DNA of 64,000 nt from an uncultured Alphaproteobacteria bacterium (GTDB lineage Bacteria > Pseudomonadota > Alphaproteobacteria > RF32 > CAG-239). A model generated the notes under the pieces. That model saw only the letters and a program-made list of their open reading frames with translations. It did no database searches and was not told the DNA's origin. This document shows positions 7,950-17,940 of the stretch, piece by piece (the stretch's first letter is position 1; each line of letters opens with the position of its first letter). The position numbers and the translations under genes were made by a program. The stretch is from positions 1 to 64,000 of the forward strand of contig CALXWC010000001.1 in the NCBI GenBank assembly GCA_944392265.1. Direction: 5' to 3'.

Positions 7950-10421
7950 TTAATACTCTGTTCCCATGATGAAATCTCCTTCATCATTTGCCTGATAAGA
8001 ATCATCATCAGGGATTTCTTCTGTACCGTCTTCCGTTGCAGATTGACCGTTTATCACTCTTTGTTTTTTCTTATCAAAAGAATAATCCGGTTTTAAGGCC
8101 TCAATGATAACGGTGGTATCTTGCGGTGTGGCCGGACGTCCCGTATCATAATTAATACGAACAAGTTTAATACCGGTCGGAATTCTAAACGGAATATCGG
8201 GCTGATTTTTCAAAGCCTCTTCCATAAAATTCTTAAATATCGGCAAGGCTGCAGATGCTCCGGTTTCAAATCTCCCCAAAGTTCTTGGAGAATCAAAGCC
8301 GACATATACGGCTACAACCAAATCAGGAGAAAATCCAACAAACCACGCATCTTGCGAATCATTAGATGTTCCGGTCTTTCCGCCCAAATGATGCTTGATT
8401 GATCTTAATCTGGCTGCTGTTCCTCTGACGGCAACACCTTCTAAGATGCTGGTCATTTGATATGCGCTCAATGGATCAACAATCTGTTCTCTGACATCTT
8501 CCAACTTTGGAATCTCTTGTCCTTCGCCCCAAGCATCCACGTTGCAATCTAAACATTCTCTCTTATCTTGTTTTAAGATATCTTGACCATATCTGTCTTG
8601 AATTTGTTCAACAAAATATGGCTGAATGTTTTTTCCGCCGTTGACGATAATGGCATAGGCTTTGGCTAAGTCAATTACTCTGGTTTCACCTGCGCCCAAA
8701 GACATGGACAACAAATGTGGCAAGTGATCATTAACACCCAATTTCTTAGCATATTCTGAAACTTTATCCATGCCTAAATCTTGCGCCAAACGAACGGTCA
8801 TTAAGTTTTTAGATTTTTCAATTCCTTGACGCAATGTCATTAAACCATAAAATTTTTTAGAATAGTTATCGGGTTTCCACTTAGGTTTTCCGGGGCCTTG
8901 ATCCAAAATAAACGGTGCATCCAAAATCAAGTCATTTGGAGAATAACCGTTATCTAAAGCCGCCAAATAAACAATCGGCTTAAAGGCTGAACCGGTTTGG
9001 CGATATGCCTGTGTGGCTCTATTGTACTGAGACTTTTCAAAATCATAACCACCAACGGCGGCCAAAACTTTTCCCGTATGCGGGTCTAAGGCGATTAAGG
9101 CGCCCTCAACATTTGGAATCTGTCTTAAATAAAAGCTATTTTCAGGCCAATTGTTGGCTTTTATTCTTTGCTCGGCAACGGGTTCTACCAAAATTATATC
9201 ACCGGCACCCAAAACTTTTTCAACAGAATTCGGCTCATCTGTTATACCTTGATTTTTCAAGGTCTTTCTGGCCCATTTAACTAAAGCCAAAGGAATCTCG
9301 CCTTCTTTGCCGTCTTGGGTTTTGATAATTGCTTTATTGATATCTACTGACAAAACAACAGCCAATTGCCAATTTTCTTTGGCGCCTTTGGGCATATCCA
9401 TCTTTTGTAATTCTTCCATATAATCTGCATTGATATCAATGTTTTTCAAAGCACCGCGATATCCGTGTTTAATATCATATTCTTCAACACCTTTTCTAAA
9501 CACTTGCGTTGCTATTTTTTGCAGTTTCGGGTCAACGGTTGTTCTGATGATTAAACCACCTTCATACAAAGCTTCTTTGCCGAATTTTTCACTCACTTCA
9601 CGGCGAACTTCTTCACTGAAATATTCAGCATCATCAATAAACTGCTTGTTTCTATTGATTGTTTTAAGAGGTTTGCTCTTGGCTATTTCGGCTTCTTCTT
9701 CCGTGATATAGCCTTCTTCAAACATCCTATCAATTACCCAGTTTCTGCGTGCAACCGCAGCATCGTGTTTTTTTACCGGGTGATAGTTATTCGGTCCTTT
9801 AGGCAAAGCTGCCAAATAAGCCATTTCTTCAATTTCAAGCTTGTCTAGAGGTTTGCCGAAATAATTTAAGGCTGCGGCAGCCACACCATAAGAACGGTTG
9901 CCCAAATATATTTCATTTAAGTACAACTCTAAAATATGATCTTTGGTGAATGCTTGTTCCATACGCATTGCCAAAATTGCTTCTTTAATTTTTCTTGTAT
10001 AAGAAAGCTCTGAAGACAGCAAAAAGTTTTTGGCAACTTGTTGCGTGATTGTGGAAGCTCCGGCAGGACGTCTGCCTGAACCTAAATTTTTAAGGTTACT
10101 GACAATGGCTCTGGCAATGCCGAAAAAGTCAACGCCTGCATGATGATAAAAGTTTTTGTCTTCAGCTGAAATAAAAGCTTGTTTTACTTTTTCAGGCATT
10201 TTATCTACCGGAACAAACAAGCGTTTTTCACTGGCATATTCTTTTAAAAGCTGACCGTCTCCGGCGTATAAACGAGTGGTAACAGCCGGTTCGTATTTAG
10301 CTAATTGGTGATAATCAGGTAATTGCTCTGCATATTCCCATAATGAGCTAATGATTAAAACAAAAGCTATAACCGCAAAGAAAAAAAACGTACTGATTAA
10401 AGACGAGAGAGTTTTGAGCAT
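7950..10421 (-). CDS. mrcA: penicillin-binding protein 1A, bifunctional transglycosylase/transpeptidase
   Basis: 823 residues. An N-terminal membrane anchor (about 8-28) is followed by the GT51 glycosyltransferase domain with the catalytic glutamate E87 in SAEDKNFYHHAG. The transpeptidase domain has SxxK (S478-AF-K481), SKN (537-539) and KTGT (682-685). An OB-like insert lies between, as usual for class A PBP1a. It polymerises lipid II and cross-links peptidoglycan in the periplasm. AAAAGGGG precedes the start, and a promoter is visible at 10474-10501. The amidase gene upstream on the same strand places synthesis and remodelling of the wall together. Confidence 0.95.
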   Translation of the reverse strand: MLKTLSSLISTFFFFAVIAFVLIISSLWEYAEQLPDYHQLAKYEPAVTTRLYAGDGQLLKEYASEKRLFVPVDKMPEKVKQAFISAEDKNFYHHAGVDFFGIARAIVSNLKNLGSGRRPAGASTITQQVAKNFLLSSELSYTRKIKEAILAMRMEQAFTKDHILELYLNEIYLGNRSYGVAAAALNYFGKPLDKLEIEEMAYLAALPKGPNNYHPVKKHDAAVARRNWVIDRMFEEGYITEEEAEIAKSKPLKTINRNKQFIDDAEYFSEEVRREVSEKFGKEALYEGGLIIRTTVDPKLQKIATQVFRKGVEEYDIKHGYRGALKNIDINADYMEELQKMDMPKGAKENWQLAVVLSVDINKAIIKTQDGKEGEIPLALVKWARKTLKNQGITDEPNSVEKVLGAGDIILVEPVAEQRIKANNWPENSFYLRQIPNVEGALIALDPHTGKVLAAVGGYDFEKSQYNRATQAYRQTGSAFKPIVYLAALDNGYSPNDLILDAPFILDQGPGKPKWKPDNYSKKFYGLMTLRQGIEKSKNLMTVRLAQDLGMDKVSEYAKKLGVNDHLPHLLSMSLGAGETRVIDLAKAYAIIVNGGKNIQPYFVEQIQDRYGQDILKQDKRECLDCNVDAWGEGQEIPKLEDVREQIVDPLSAYQMTSILEGVAVRGTAARLRSIKHHLGGKTGTSNDSQDAWFVGFSPDLVVAVYVGFDSPRTLGRFETGASAALPIFKNFMEEALKNQPDIPFRIPTGIKLVRINYDTGRPATPQDTTVIIEALKPDYSFDKKKQRVINGQSATEDGTEEIPDDDSYQANDEGDFIMGTEY

Positions 10422-10473
10422 TTGACCCCTTTTATATTTATCGATAAATGATTGTGTATACGTATGTTTTGAA

Positions 10474-10501
10474 TATATAAAACATTTTATATAAAAAGCA
10501 A
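10474..10501 (-). promoter_or_regulatory. probable mrcA promoter
   Basis: Minus strand: TTGCTT at 10501-10496, 16-bp spacer, TATATA at 10479-10474, about 45 bases before the start codon once the start of RNA is allowed for. The AT-rich surroundings lower confidence. Confidence 0.4.
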
Positions 10502-10536
10502 AAAAAAATTTGCAACTTATACAAAGCTAAGAATTT

Positions 10537-11796
10537 TTAGAAAACTGAGGCGTGTTGCATATTGTCAAAGTATCTGTCAATTGCCTTGACAGTTGCTTCG
10601 CCCAACTTTTTGCGATATGATTTTTGTTGTAATTGTTTTTCTTCTTGTCTGTTGGATAAATATCCGATTTCAAGCAATACAGCCGGAACATCAGGACCTT
10701 TCAAAACAGCAAATCCGGCAAAACGGTGCGTGTTTGATACCAATTTTACCTTCTTTTTCATTTCTTGAACCATGAAGCCGGCAAATTCGGAAGAACGGTT
10801 CATTGTTTCTCTTTGAGCAAGGTTAATCAAAACATCGGAAACTTCTTTTGAATGTTGTCCTAAATCCAAACCGGAAATCACATCCGCTTTATTTTCTCTT
10901 TCAGCCAAAGCGGCTGCTTCCTTATCTGATGCGGTTTCAGACAAAGTGTATACGGACAAACCTTTGGCACTTCTGTTTTTGGCGCTGTCTGCATGGATGG
11001 ACATAAACAAATCTGCGTTATAACGACGTGCTATTTTTATACGGTCGCGAAGCGGAATAAATTTATCCGTACTGCGGGTCAAATAAACTTTATATTTTCC
11101 GGTCTTATCCAAAAGAGCCTTTAACTCTTTGCTCATGGCAAGAGTGATGTTTTTTTCATAAACACCGGAATATCCGATTGCTCCGGGGTCATGTCCGCCA
11201 TGTCCGGGGTCAAGAACAATTATTTTTTTCTGATTGGTATTTTCTTTGATATATTGCTTTTGTTTTGAAGCTTTTTCAGCTACTTTACTTTCTTTATAAT
11301 TATCATTAGTCAAAGCATGAGAACTTCCCAATCTGGATGAAAATTCTCTTTCTGAAACAAGTTCTAAATCAATCACAAAGCGCCAACCGAAACTACTTTG
11401 CGGCGGCAACAAAAATGCTTTTTTTATAATAACCGGCTTTTTTAAATTAAAAGCTATTCTAACGTCATCAACGCCCACTGTCCCCAATCTGGGGTTGCTC
11501 AAAAACGTATTTTGATTGAGTTGGTTGACGATTTTGGGGTTAACTTTGACATTTTGCGTATCAATAATCAATCTTTTGGGATCGCTTAACAAAAAGACTT
11601 TGTAGTCAAAGCTTGAGGTAGAATCAAAAACCAAACGAATATTTCCCACCCCTTGGCCGATACGCAAAGAATTAATATTAGCAAAAGCTTCTGATGAAAA
11701 TGAAAAGCATTGGAACGCAACAAAACATATTGCCAACAGTAATCGGCAACATATGTTTTTTAGTTTATGTCCGTATGTTTGTTTCATTTCAATCAT
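10537..11796 (-). CDS. amiC: N-acetylmuramoyl-L-alanine amidase with AMIN domain
   Basis: 419 residues with a signal peptide (hydrophobic stretch about 17-33, cleavage after SEAFA). Residues about 40-150 form an AMIN-type beta domain that targets septal peptidoglycan. Residues about 190-410 are a zinc amidase (Amidase_3): VLDPGHGGHDPGA supplies the first His, YEKN the Glu, SIHADS the second His, and LLEIGYLSN the catalytic Glu. It cleaves the amide bond between MurNAc and the stem peptide during cell separation. Both ATG codons at 11796 and 11787 follow an AAGGA. The AmiC-type assignment comes from the AMIN domain. Confidence 0.92.
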   Translation of the reverse strand: MIEMKQTYGHKLKNICCRLLLAICFVAFQCFSFSSEAFANINSLRIGQGVGNIRLVFDSTSSFDYKVFLLSDPKRLIIDTQNVKVNPKIVNQLNQNTFLSNPRLGTVGVDDVRIAFNLKKPVIIKKAFLLPPQSSFGWRFVIDLELVSEREFSSRLGSSHALTNDNYKESKVAEKASKQKQYIKENTNQKKIIVLDPGHGGHDPGAIGYSGVYEKNITLAMSKELKALLDKTGKYKVYLTRSTDKFIPLRDRIKIARRYNADLFMSIHADSAKNRSAKGLSVYTLSETASDKEAAALAERENKADVISGLDLGQHSKEVSDVLINLAQRETMNRSSEFAGFMVQEMKKKVKLVSNTHRFAGFAVLKGPDVPAVLLEIGYLSNRQEEKQLQQKSYRKKLGEATVKAIDRYFDNMQHASVF

Positions 11797-11875
11797 TTTC
11801 CTTAAGGTTGATTTAGTATAATCGAGGACTTATTACTAATCTCTTAAAAAAATATAGCAACATTTAAATAAATAG

Positions 11876-11904
11876 TTGTTGAGTTTTAAAAGAATTCGTA
11901 TATT
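11876..11904 (+). promoter_or_regulatory. candidate rne promoter giving a leader of about 290 nt
   Basis: TTGTTG at 11876-11881, 17-bp spacer, TATATT at 11899-11904. A start near 11912 leaves about 290 untranslated bases before the rne ATG. A 29-codon frame from ATG 11907 overlaps the -10 box and has no ribosome site, so I do not call it a gene. Confidence 0.45.
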
Positions 11905-12086
11905 TTATGAGTGTCAAACGTAATAAACCTGATGCCCAAAGTAATCAACAAATAATTAAAGCGGCTATTTATAAATTTTATGTTTGGCTGAAATGAAAAG
12001 TTTTTACCGGATTTGTTCCTTTTGTAAAACCTTTTGAGAAAAGCATTGAGAGTTTGGTTTTACAATTAAAGATTATTTTTTATGTG

Positions 12087-12186
12087 ACGGTCTTGGTTAC
12101 CGTTTGTGACGTTAAGTCGGTCATCAGATGAAAAATCTTCGCGGACTCTATCCGGTGATGGATAATTTTTGCCGTATTCGTACGGC
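12087..12186 (+). promoter_or_regulatory. three consecutive hairpins in the rne 5' leader
   Basis: Hairpin 1: ACGGT/ACCGT (12087-12103). Hairpin 2: TATCC/GGATA (12149-12164). Hairpin 3: GCCGTA-TTCG-TACGGC (12171-12186), a perfect 6-bp stem with a UUCG loop ending about 8 bases before GGAG. In E. coli the rne leader hairpins mediate autoregulation by RNase E cleavage; the same role is inferred here. Confidence 0.5.
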
Positions 12187-12205
12187 ACACGGACGGAGTT
12201 ATTAT

Positions 12206-14884
12206 ATGATTAAAAGAATGCTGATTGACAGCACTCAAGATGAAGAAACAAGAGTTGTTGTTATTAATGGAAACAAGCTTGAAGAAGCTGAGTTTGAAAC
12301 CAGCCACAGAAAACAAATCAAAGGAAATATTTATTTGGCAAAAGTAATGAGGGTTGAACCATCATTACAAGCTTGCTTTGTTGATTATGGCGGAAACAAA
12401 CACGGCTTTTTGGCTTTCGGGGAAATTCATCCTGATTATTATAATTTGCCTCAAGAGCAAATTGATGCCATTGACAAAGAAGTTAATGAGATTATTGAAG
12501 CTAAAAAACAAGCTCTTAAAGAAAGAGAAGCAGAAAGAGAACGTATTCGCGCTGAAAAAGCTGCCGCTTATGCCAGAAAATTGGCTGAACAGGCCAAAGC
12601 TGAAGCAGAGGCTCAAGCTATGGCTCAAGAAGGCGAATCTGAAAATATTGAAAATAAATCAGATGATATTGTTCAAGAGAATCCTTTAGCTGATGAAACC
12701 CAACCTTCTTTAGAAGCAAAAGCTCAAAACGAATCTATTGAAGCTCAAAACATTGAAGAAGCTGTTGAGCCTGTTTCAGAAAACGATGCTAACATCAAAG
12801 CTGAAGAAGAAAAATCTGTTGAAGCAGAAAACACACAAGAAGCTGAAAACAATGCTGAGCAAGCTTCTGCCGAAAAAACAGAGAAAAAGACACGTCGCAA
12901 AAAAACACCTGCTCAAAAATTAGAAGAAGCCGAAGAAAAAATTACGGATGAAGAAATTGCCGCTGAAGTTGAAGAAGCAGGCAAAAAGCACCCGTTGAAA
13001 AAACGTGCCGCTAAAAAAAGAATCCGTAAGAAAAAAGAAGAATTAAAAGTTTTGGCTGAAGAATCTGATTTGGGTGAAGAAAAAGTATCTCAAGACATTA
13101 ATTCTGATGAAACTGATGATAATACAGCCGAGAACGAATCTGAATCGGCATATTATGCTAAAGAACCTCAATCTTCTTTTGCATCTGATGACAATGATGA
13201 TTTGGATAATGACCAAGATGATGAAGATGACGAACAAGAAGTTGATTTTGAATTGCAAAGAAAACTCTTGAGAGCCAGAAAACTTTATCATAACAGCAAA
13301 ATTCAAGATGTGATTAAAGAAGGCCAAATTTTACTTATTCAAGTAGTTAAGGAAGAACGCGGAAACAAAGGTGCCGCTTTGACAACTTATCTTTCTTTGG
13401 CCGGTCGTTATTGCGTTTTGATGCCAAACCGTATTAAAAGCGGCGGCGTATCCAGAAAAATTACCAATGTTGCTGACCGCAAACGTTTGAAAGCCATTGT
13501 TAAAGAACTTCCGTTAACTACGGATATGTCTTTGATTGTAAGAACTGCCGGTGAAGAAAAAACTAAAGCAGATATCGTCAGAGACTATAACTATCTTATC
13601 CGTAGCTGGAATCTTATTCGTTTATCTGCTCTTAAGAACAAAGCTCCATGTATGATTCATGAAGAAGGTAATTTGATTAAGAGAGCATTACGCGATATTT
13701 ACACCAAAGATATATCTGAGGTTTTGGTTGCCGGTGAAGAAGGATATAAAGTGGCAAAGAACTTTGTTCGTATTCTTTCTCCGCACAGTGTTAAGAAAAT
13801 TAAATTTTATCGTAATGACGATATGCCTTTGTTCCAAAGATTTCAGGTTGAAGGACAGCTCGATAAACTCCATGAAGCAACTGCTCAGCTTGAATCCGGC
13901 GGATATTTGGTTATTAACCCGACAGAGGCTTTGGTTTCTATTGACGTTAACTCAGGTCGTGCTACCAAGGAAAAAGATTTGGAAGAAACCGCTCTTAAAA
14001 CCAACTTGGAAGCTTGCGATGAAATTGCTCGTCAGTTGCGTTTGAGAAACTTAGCTGGTTTGGTTGTTGTGGACTTTATTGATATGGAAGATCCGGCAAA
14101 TAACCATGCTGTTGAAAAAAGAATGAAAGAAGCTTTGAAAAAAGACCGTTCTCGCATCCAAATTGCAAAAATGAGTTGCTTTGGATTGCTGGAAATTTCT
14201 CGTCAGAGAATGCACTCTTCTTTCATGGAAAGCAATTATCAAGTTTGCCCTTATTGCCAAGGCCAAGGTATGGTCAGAACCTTAGAGTCAAGCACCATCT
14301 TTGTTTTGAGAGGTATTGAAGAAGAAGGTATCAGAAATCGTTCTTCTCAGATTAATGTATTTGTTCCGGATAATATTGCTATTCACCTCTTGAACCACAA
14401 GAGACAAACCTTGCTCGATTTGGAACAAAAATATAAGATGAACATTATTATTTCTGCTGATAATACCATCAAGAATATTAATGATTATCGTATTGAAAAG
14501 GTTAAAGCTGTTCAAACTCAAGAAGAAAATGTTAAAGAAGAAAACAACAACAACTTTGACATTGATGAAGAATATATTGATGAGCAAAATCAGGAAGAAT
14601 TTGATGATGTGAATGCTTCTGAGGCTAATGAAGAAAAATATCAAAGAAAAGATAATCGTCGTCGCCGCGACAGAAGAGATCGCAGAAACCGCCGCGGTCG
14701 TGATCGTAGAAGAAACAATCAAGATTTTGATGACAATAAAAATCAAGCTTCTTCTGATGCTCAAAATTCTAATGAGCCGGTAATTTTGTATGACAGCCAT
14801 AATAATGCTCCTGAAGAGAAATCTGACGAAGCTGAAAAAAAAACAAAAAAAACCGCATGGTGGAAGAAATTAATCAAAAGCTAG
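12206..14884 (+). CDS. rne: ribonuclease E/G
   Basis: 892 residues from the ATG at 12206 (MIKRMLIDSTQ), chosen because it matches the conserved RNase E start and has GGAG upstream. Endoribonuclease for mRNA turnover and rRNA/tRNA processing. The S1 domain (NIYLAKVMRVEPSLQACFVDYG) is interrupted by roughly 290 residues of Glu/Lys/Ala-rich sequence before it resumes at GQILLIQVVKEERGNKGAALT; a long insertion here is known in alphaproteobacterial RNase E. Catalytic aspartates lie in LVSIDVNSG and VVVDFIDM, and the zinc link is VCPYCQGQG. The C-terminus is an arginine-rich RNA-binding segment ending AWWKKLIKS. It is followed after 4 bases by the M48 peptidase gene, so the two form an operon. Confidence 0.95.
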   Translation: MIKRMLIDSTQDEETRVVVINGNKLEEAEFETSHRKQIKGNIYLAKVMRVEPSLQACFVDYGGNKHGFLAFGEIHPDYYNLPQEQIDAIDKEVNEIIEAKKQALKEREAERERIRAEKAAAYARKLAEQAKAEAEAQAMAQEGESENIENKSDDIVQENPLADETQPSLEAKAQNESIEAQNIEEAVEPVSENDANIKAEEEKSVEAENTQEAENNAEQASAEKTEKKTRRKKTPAQKLEEAEEKITDEEIAAEVEEAGKKHPLKKRAAKKRIRKKKEELKVLAEESDLGEEKVSQDINSDETDDNTAENESESAYYAKEPQSSFASDDNDDLDNDQDDEDDEQEVDFELQRKLLRARKLYHNSKIQDVIKEGQILLIQVVKEERGNKGAALTTYLSLAGRYCVLMPNRIKSGGVSRKITNVADRKRLKAIVKELPLTTDMSLIVRTAGEEKTKADIVRDYNYLIRSWNLIRLSALKNKAPCMIHEEGNLIKRALRDIYTKDISEVLVAGEEGYKVAKNFVRILSPHSVKKIKFYRNDDMPLFQRFQVEGQLDKLHEATAQLESGGYLVINPTEALVSIDVNSGRATKEKDLEETALKTNLEACDEIARQLRLRNLAGLVVVDFIDMEDPANNHAVEKRMKEALKKDRSRIQIAKMSCFGLLEISRQRMHSSFMESNYQVCPYCQGQGMVRTLESSTIFVLRGIEEEGIRNRSSQINVFVPDNIAIHLLNHKRQTLLDLEQKYKMNIIISADNTIKNINDYRIEKVKAVQTQEENVKEENNNNFDIDEEYIDEQNQEEFDDVNASEANEEKYQRKDNRRRRDRRDRRNRRGRDRRRNNQDFDDNKNQASSDAQNSNEPVILYDSHNNAPEEKSDEAEKKTKKTAWWKKLIKS

Positions 14885-14888
14885 CCTC

Positions 14889-16235
14889 ATGAGAAAGTGT
14901 TTTGAAATAAAAAAACTAATTGGTCAGTTTTTACTGCCATTAGTTTTTTTATTTTTATATAGTTCAAATGCTTATTCTTTGAGCTTGATTTCTGACGAAG
15001 AAACTGAAATCTTTTTGCAAAAGATTATTCAGCCCATATTTAAAACCGCTCAAATTCCATATGACAGAAACAAAGTTTTTTTGGTTGATGATAATTCATT
15101 AAACGCTTTTGTCAGCGACGGTAACTTTCTTTTTATTAATACGGGAACAATTATGGCTGCTGATACACCTGATGAATTGCGCGGTGTTTTGGCTCATGAA
15201 ACGGGACATATTTTAGGCGGACATCTTATATCACAAAAAATATTTGAACAAGAATTGCAAAAAGTAAATATTGCTTCTTTGCTTTTGGCCGGTGGTGCAG
15301 CTGCTGCAAGCGGTGACGGAAATGTGGCGGCGGCAATTGCTTTGGGCGGACAATCTTCTATGATGAACAGATATTTTCAATATCGGACCGAACAAGAAAG
15401 AAGTGCCGATGAAAGCGCCATAAATTTGCTTAGACAAATGAATTATTCTTCTGCCGGATTATATTCTTTTATGAAAAAAATTCAGAAAAATAATCAGATG
15501 AGCGGGGTTGAAGAAATGCCTTATTTCAGAACACACCCGGTTACTCAAGAACGCTTGGCTTTCTTAAAGAACAATCTTTCACAATCAAAAGCGAAATCTG
15601 ATCCTTTGCAGAACGATTTTTTGAAAGTAAAGGCTAAGCTCATTGCTTTTCTTTCTTCTCCAAAAAAGACCTTACAATTATATCCCATCACCAAAAATGA
15701 TGAAGCATCTCTTTATGCGCAATCTATTGCTTTTTTTAAAAAGCTTGACCAAGAAAACGCTATGCTTCGACTAAATACTTTGATATCTCAGCATCCAAAC
15801 AATCCGTATTATAAAGAACTAAAAGCACAAATTTATATGGAAACCGGACAGCCCGAAAAAGCCAAAGAAGCATATCTGGAAGCCTTAGAAACAAAACCCA
15901 ACTCTAATTTGTTTAAGATTTCATATGCTCAGGCAGCTCTTGAAACCTCTCCAACACCTCAAGAACTAAAGAAAATCACCGTCTTTTTAAACCAAGCCTC
16001 AATTGAAACTAACATTCCGTTAGTTTGGATGTTGCTTTCCAGAGCGTATGGACTGCAAAATAAAAACGATTATGCTCAATACTGTGCAGCTGAATATAAC
16101 TTTAGAATCAATCAAAATAAAATAGCTGAAAAACAATTAAGCTTAGCTAAAAAGAATGCCTCATCATCTCAACTATTGCTTAAAATTTCTGATTTAGAGC
16201 AACGTTTGAAAAATAAGCAAAGACCTAATTTTTAA
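14889..16235 (+). CDS. periplasmic M48 metalloprotease with TPR domain (BepA-like)
   Basis: 448 residues with a signal peptide (about 1-30). The zinc motif HETGH is at residues 103-107, with the third ligand in QERSADE around residue 170. A hydrophobic Ala/Gly loop lies between, as in BepA/YfgC. Residues from about 250 onward are TPR-like (MRLNTLISQHPNNPYYKELKA... KEAYLEALE). BepA-type enzymes promote or remove stalled LptD and BAM substrates at the outer membrane. It is coupled to rne. Its 3' end overlaps the convergent transglycosylase gene by 11 nt with no room for a terminator. Confidence 0.9.
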   Translation: MRKCFEIKKLIGQFLLPLVFLFLYSSNAYSLSLISDEETEIFLQKIIQPIFKTAQIPYDRNKVFLVDDNSLNAFVSDGNFLFINTGTIMAADTPDELRGVLAHETGHILGGHLISQKIFEQELQKVNIASLLLAGGAAAASGDGNVAAAIALGGQSSMMNRYFQYRTEQERSADESAINLLRQMNYSSAGLYSFMKKIQKNNQMSGVEEMPYFRTHPVTQERLAFLKNNLSQSKAKSDPLQNDFLKVKAKLIAFLSSPKKTLQLYPITKNDEASLYAQSIAFFKKLDQENAMLRLNTLISQHPNNPYYKELKAQIYMETGQPEKAKEAYLEALETKPNSNLFKISYAQAALETSPTPQELKKITVFLNQASIETNIPLVWMLLSRAYGLQNKNDYAQYCAAEYNFRINQNKIAEKQLSLAKKNASSSQLLLKISDLEQRLKNKQRPNF

Positions 16236-17940
16236 GATATGGCCATTTTCCTTTGAGCAAGTTTTTTATACCGGTTAAGGGTTCTCCTGCTTGAGCTTCA
16301 TATATCCAATAATTAGACATAACTCGCTCTACATAAATCCTGGTTTCTTGCGCCGGAATGATTTCTATAAATAATAATGGGTCATTGTTAAACTTAACCT
16401 TTTTTTCCCATTTTAATAAATTTCCTGGGCCTGCATTATAAGCCACCATCATATAAAACAAATTGCCATTTATATAATCTTTATCTGCCAAATATTGAAG
16501 ATAATCTTGACCTAATTGCAGATTATATGAGGTATTATATAAAATATCTTTATTTCTCTTAATTCGTCCATCTTTACTGATATGATGTGCCGTACTTGGT
16601 AACAACTGCATCAACCCTCTTGCTCCGGCATGACTTTTGGCTTTTGCGTCGAAAGAAGACTCTTGTCTAATAAATGCCAATGCCAGATTTTTATCGATCG
16701 TCCAGCCTTTTTTAGGTTTCAATTTAGGTTGCGGATAGACTAATATATCATAAGAAATTTGATTTTTATCATCCTCAAGAGCTTTGGCAATAAGCATGGC
16801 TACTTTATGCATTTTGTATTGATGCGCCATAAACATTGCCACTTCTTGCTGTTGTCTGTTCATTTTTTTGTATGAATTTAATAATTCTTTTTCAGCTAAT
16901 TCTTTTTGTTTGGCATCAACCAACAATACAACCCTTGATAATACTTTTGAAGATAATATCACATTGACATAATCTGGTTTGGAAAAATCATTTTCAAATG
17001 AAGAAATTGTCCAATCATAAGTGATTGGTTTATCTAAACGATATGTGCCCAAAATGCCGTAGAAGGTTCTTTTATACTTGGCTGATTCTTGCAACATGGC
17101 ATAAGCTTTTTGTTTGTTTCCTAACCTGTCATAAGCTCTAAATGCCCAATATGCTCCGGCAGAAAGCATCCACTCATCTTTAGTTTGTGTTTTGGCAATA
17201 CTCTCAAAATATTTGGCTGCATTTTTATATTGTTTTAATTGCCAAGAAGCCAATCCTGCAATCCATGCAGAAGAAGCTTGTTTGGAGCGTTTATAAGATT
17301 TTTCAGCCCATTCGAAAGCCAATTTGTTATAACCATCAGTTAAATATTTCATGGCCAATGTGGTGCCAAGAGAATCTAAATCTTTGTTTTTTACCAAAAT
17401 TTTGAAGCGTTTGTTTTGCAAAACCGTTTTTGCAACTTTGGTTTTGCCTTTATTTATGGCTTTACGAAACTTGTTATATGAGTTTAAGACAAAGCGTCTA
17501 TCAGCCATGCTCATTTTTTCTAAATTTGTGTTTGGCATGGCGCGGTGATATTTCAGCGGCGGATAAACCTTTTTAGTCTTTACATAATACAGATTTTTGA
17601 TTTTTGCAGCTTGAGGATAATCAGGATAATTCAGCAACCAACTGTTTAATTCTTCAGCTGTTGTCTTATAGCTTTGAGATAAATATTTTTGTGCCAACAC
17701 ATGTCCAAGTAAAGCATTACTTTTTAATTTTTTTATTTCTTTATCGGAATCTTGTATTCGCTCTTGTTTTATATTGCGGAAAATATGCTTATAAATTTTT
17801 ATATCTTTTGCGGTTATATCAGAATGTTCATATATTCTTTGAGCAACATCAGATGTAATAATATCTGTCTTTCCGGCCCAAGCCTGATTGACAGATATTA
17901 CACCTCCTAAAAAGAATAAAATTCTGATTATATTTTTCAT
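16225..17940 (-). CDS. soluble lytic murein transglycosylase (Slt-type)
   Basis: 571 residues from ATG 17940, which overlaps the upstream TGA as TGATG; GTG 17943 is an alternative. A signal peptide ends near QAWA. The long alpha-helical N-terminal superhelix of TPR-like repeats is followed by the lysozyme-like SLT domain: catalytic Glu in FIRQESSFDAKAKS, then AGARGLMQLLPSTA and VAYNAGPGN. It cuts the MurNAc-GlcNAc bond with formation of 1,6-anhydroMurNAc. It is the third gene of an operon with two secreted paralogues, which may be partners or inhibitors acting in the periplasm. Confidence 0.93.
   Translation of the reverse strand: MKNIIRILFFLGGVISVNQAWAGKTDIITSDVAQRIYEHSDITAKDIKIYKHIFRNIKQERIQDSDKEIKKLKSNALLGHVLAQKYLSQSYKTTAEELNSWLLNYPDYPQAAKIKNLYYVKTKKVYPPLKYHRAMPNTNLEKMSMADRRFVLNSYNKFRKAINKGKTKVAKTVLQNKRFKILVKNKDLDSLGTTLAMKYLTDGYNKLAFEWAEKSYKRSKQASSAWIAGLASWQLKQYKNAAKYFESIAKTQTKDEWMLSAGAYWAFRAYDRLGNKQKAYAMLQESAKYKRTFYGILGTYRLDKPITYDWTISSFENDFSKPDYVNVILSSKVLSRVVLLVDAKQKELAEKELLNSYKKMNRQQQEVAMFMAHQYKMHKVAMLIAKALEDDKNQISYDILVYPQPKLKPKKGWTIDKNLALAFIRQESSFDAKAKSHAGARGLMQLLPSTAHHISKDGRIKRNKDILYNTSYNLQLGQDYLQYLADKDYINGNLFYMMVAYNAGPGNLLKWEKKVKFNNDPLLFIEIIPAQETRIYVERVMSNYWIYEAQAGEPLTGIKNLLKGKWPYLKN

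Noticed and set aside
11907..11996. A 29-codon frame in the rne leader
   Set aside because: Its ATG overlaps the likely -10 box and has no ribosome site, so translation is improbable.
14288..14800. A 170-codon minus-strand frame in rne
   Set aside because: Ile/Phe/Val-rich mirror of the acidic and arginine-rich coding sequence of RNase E.
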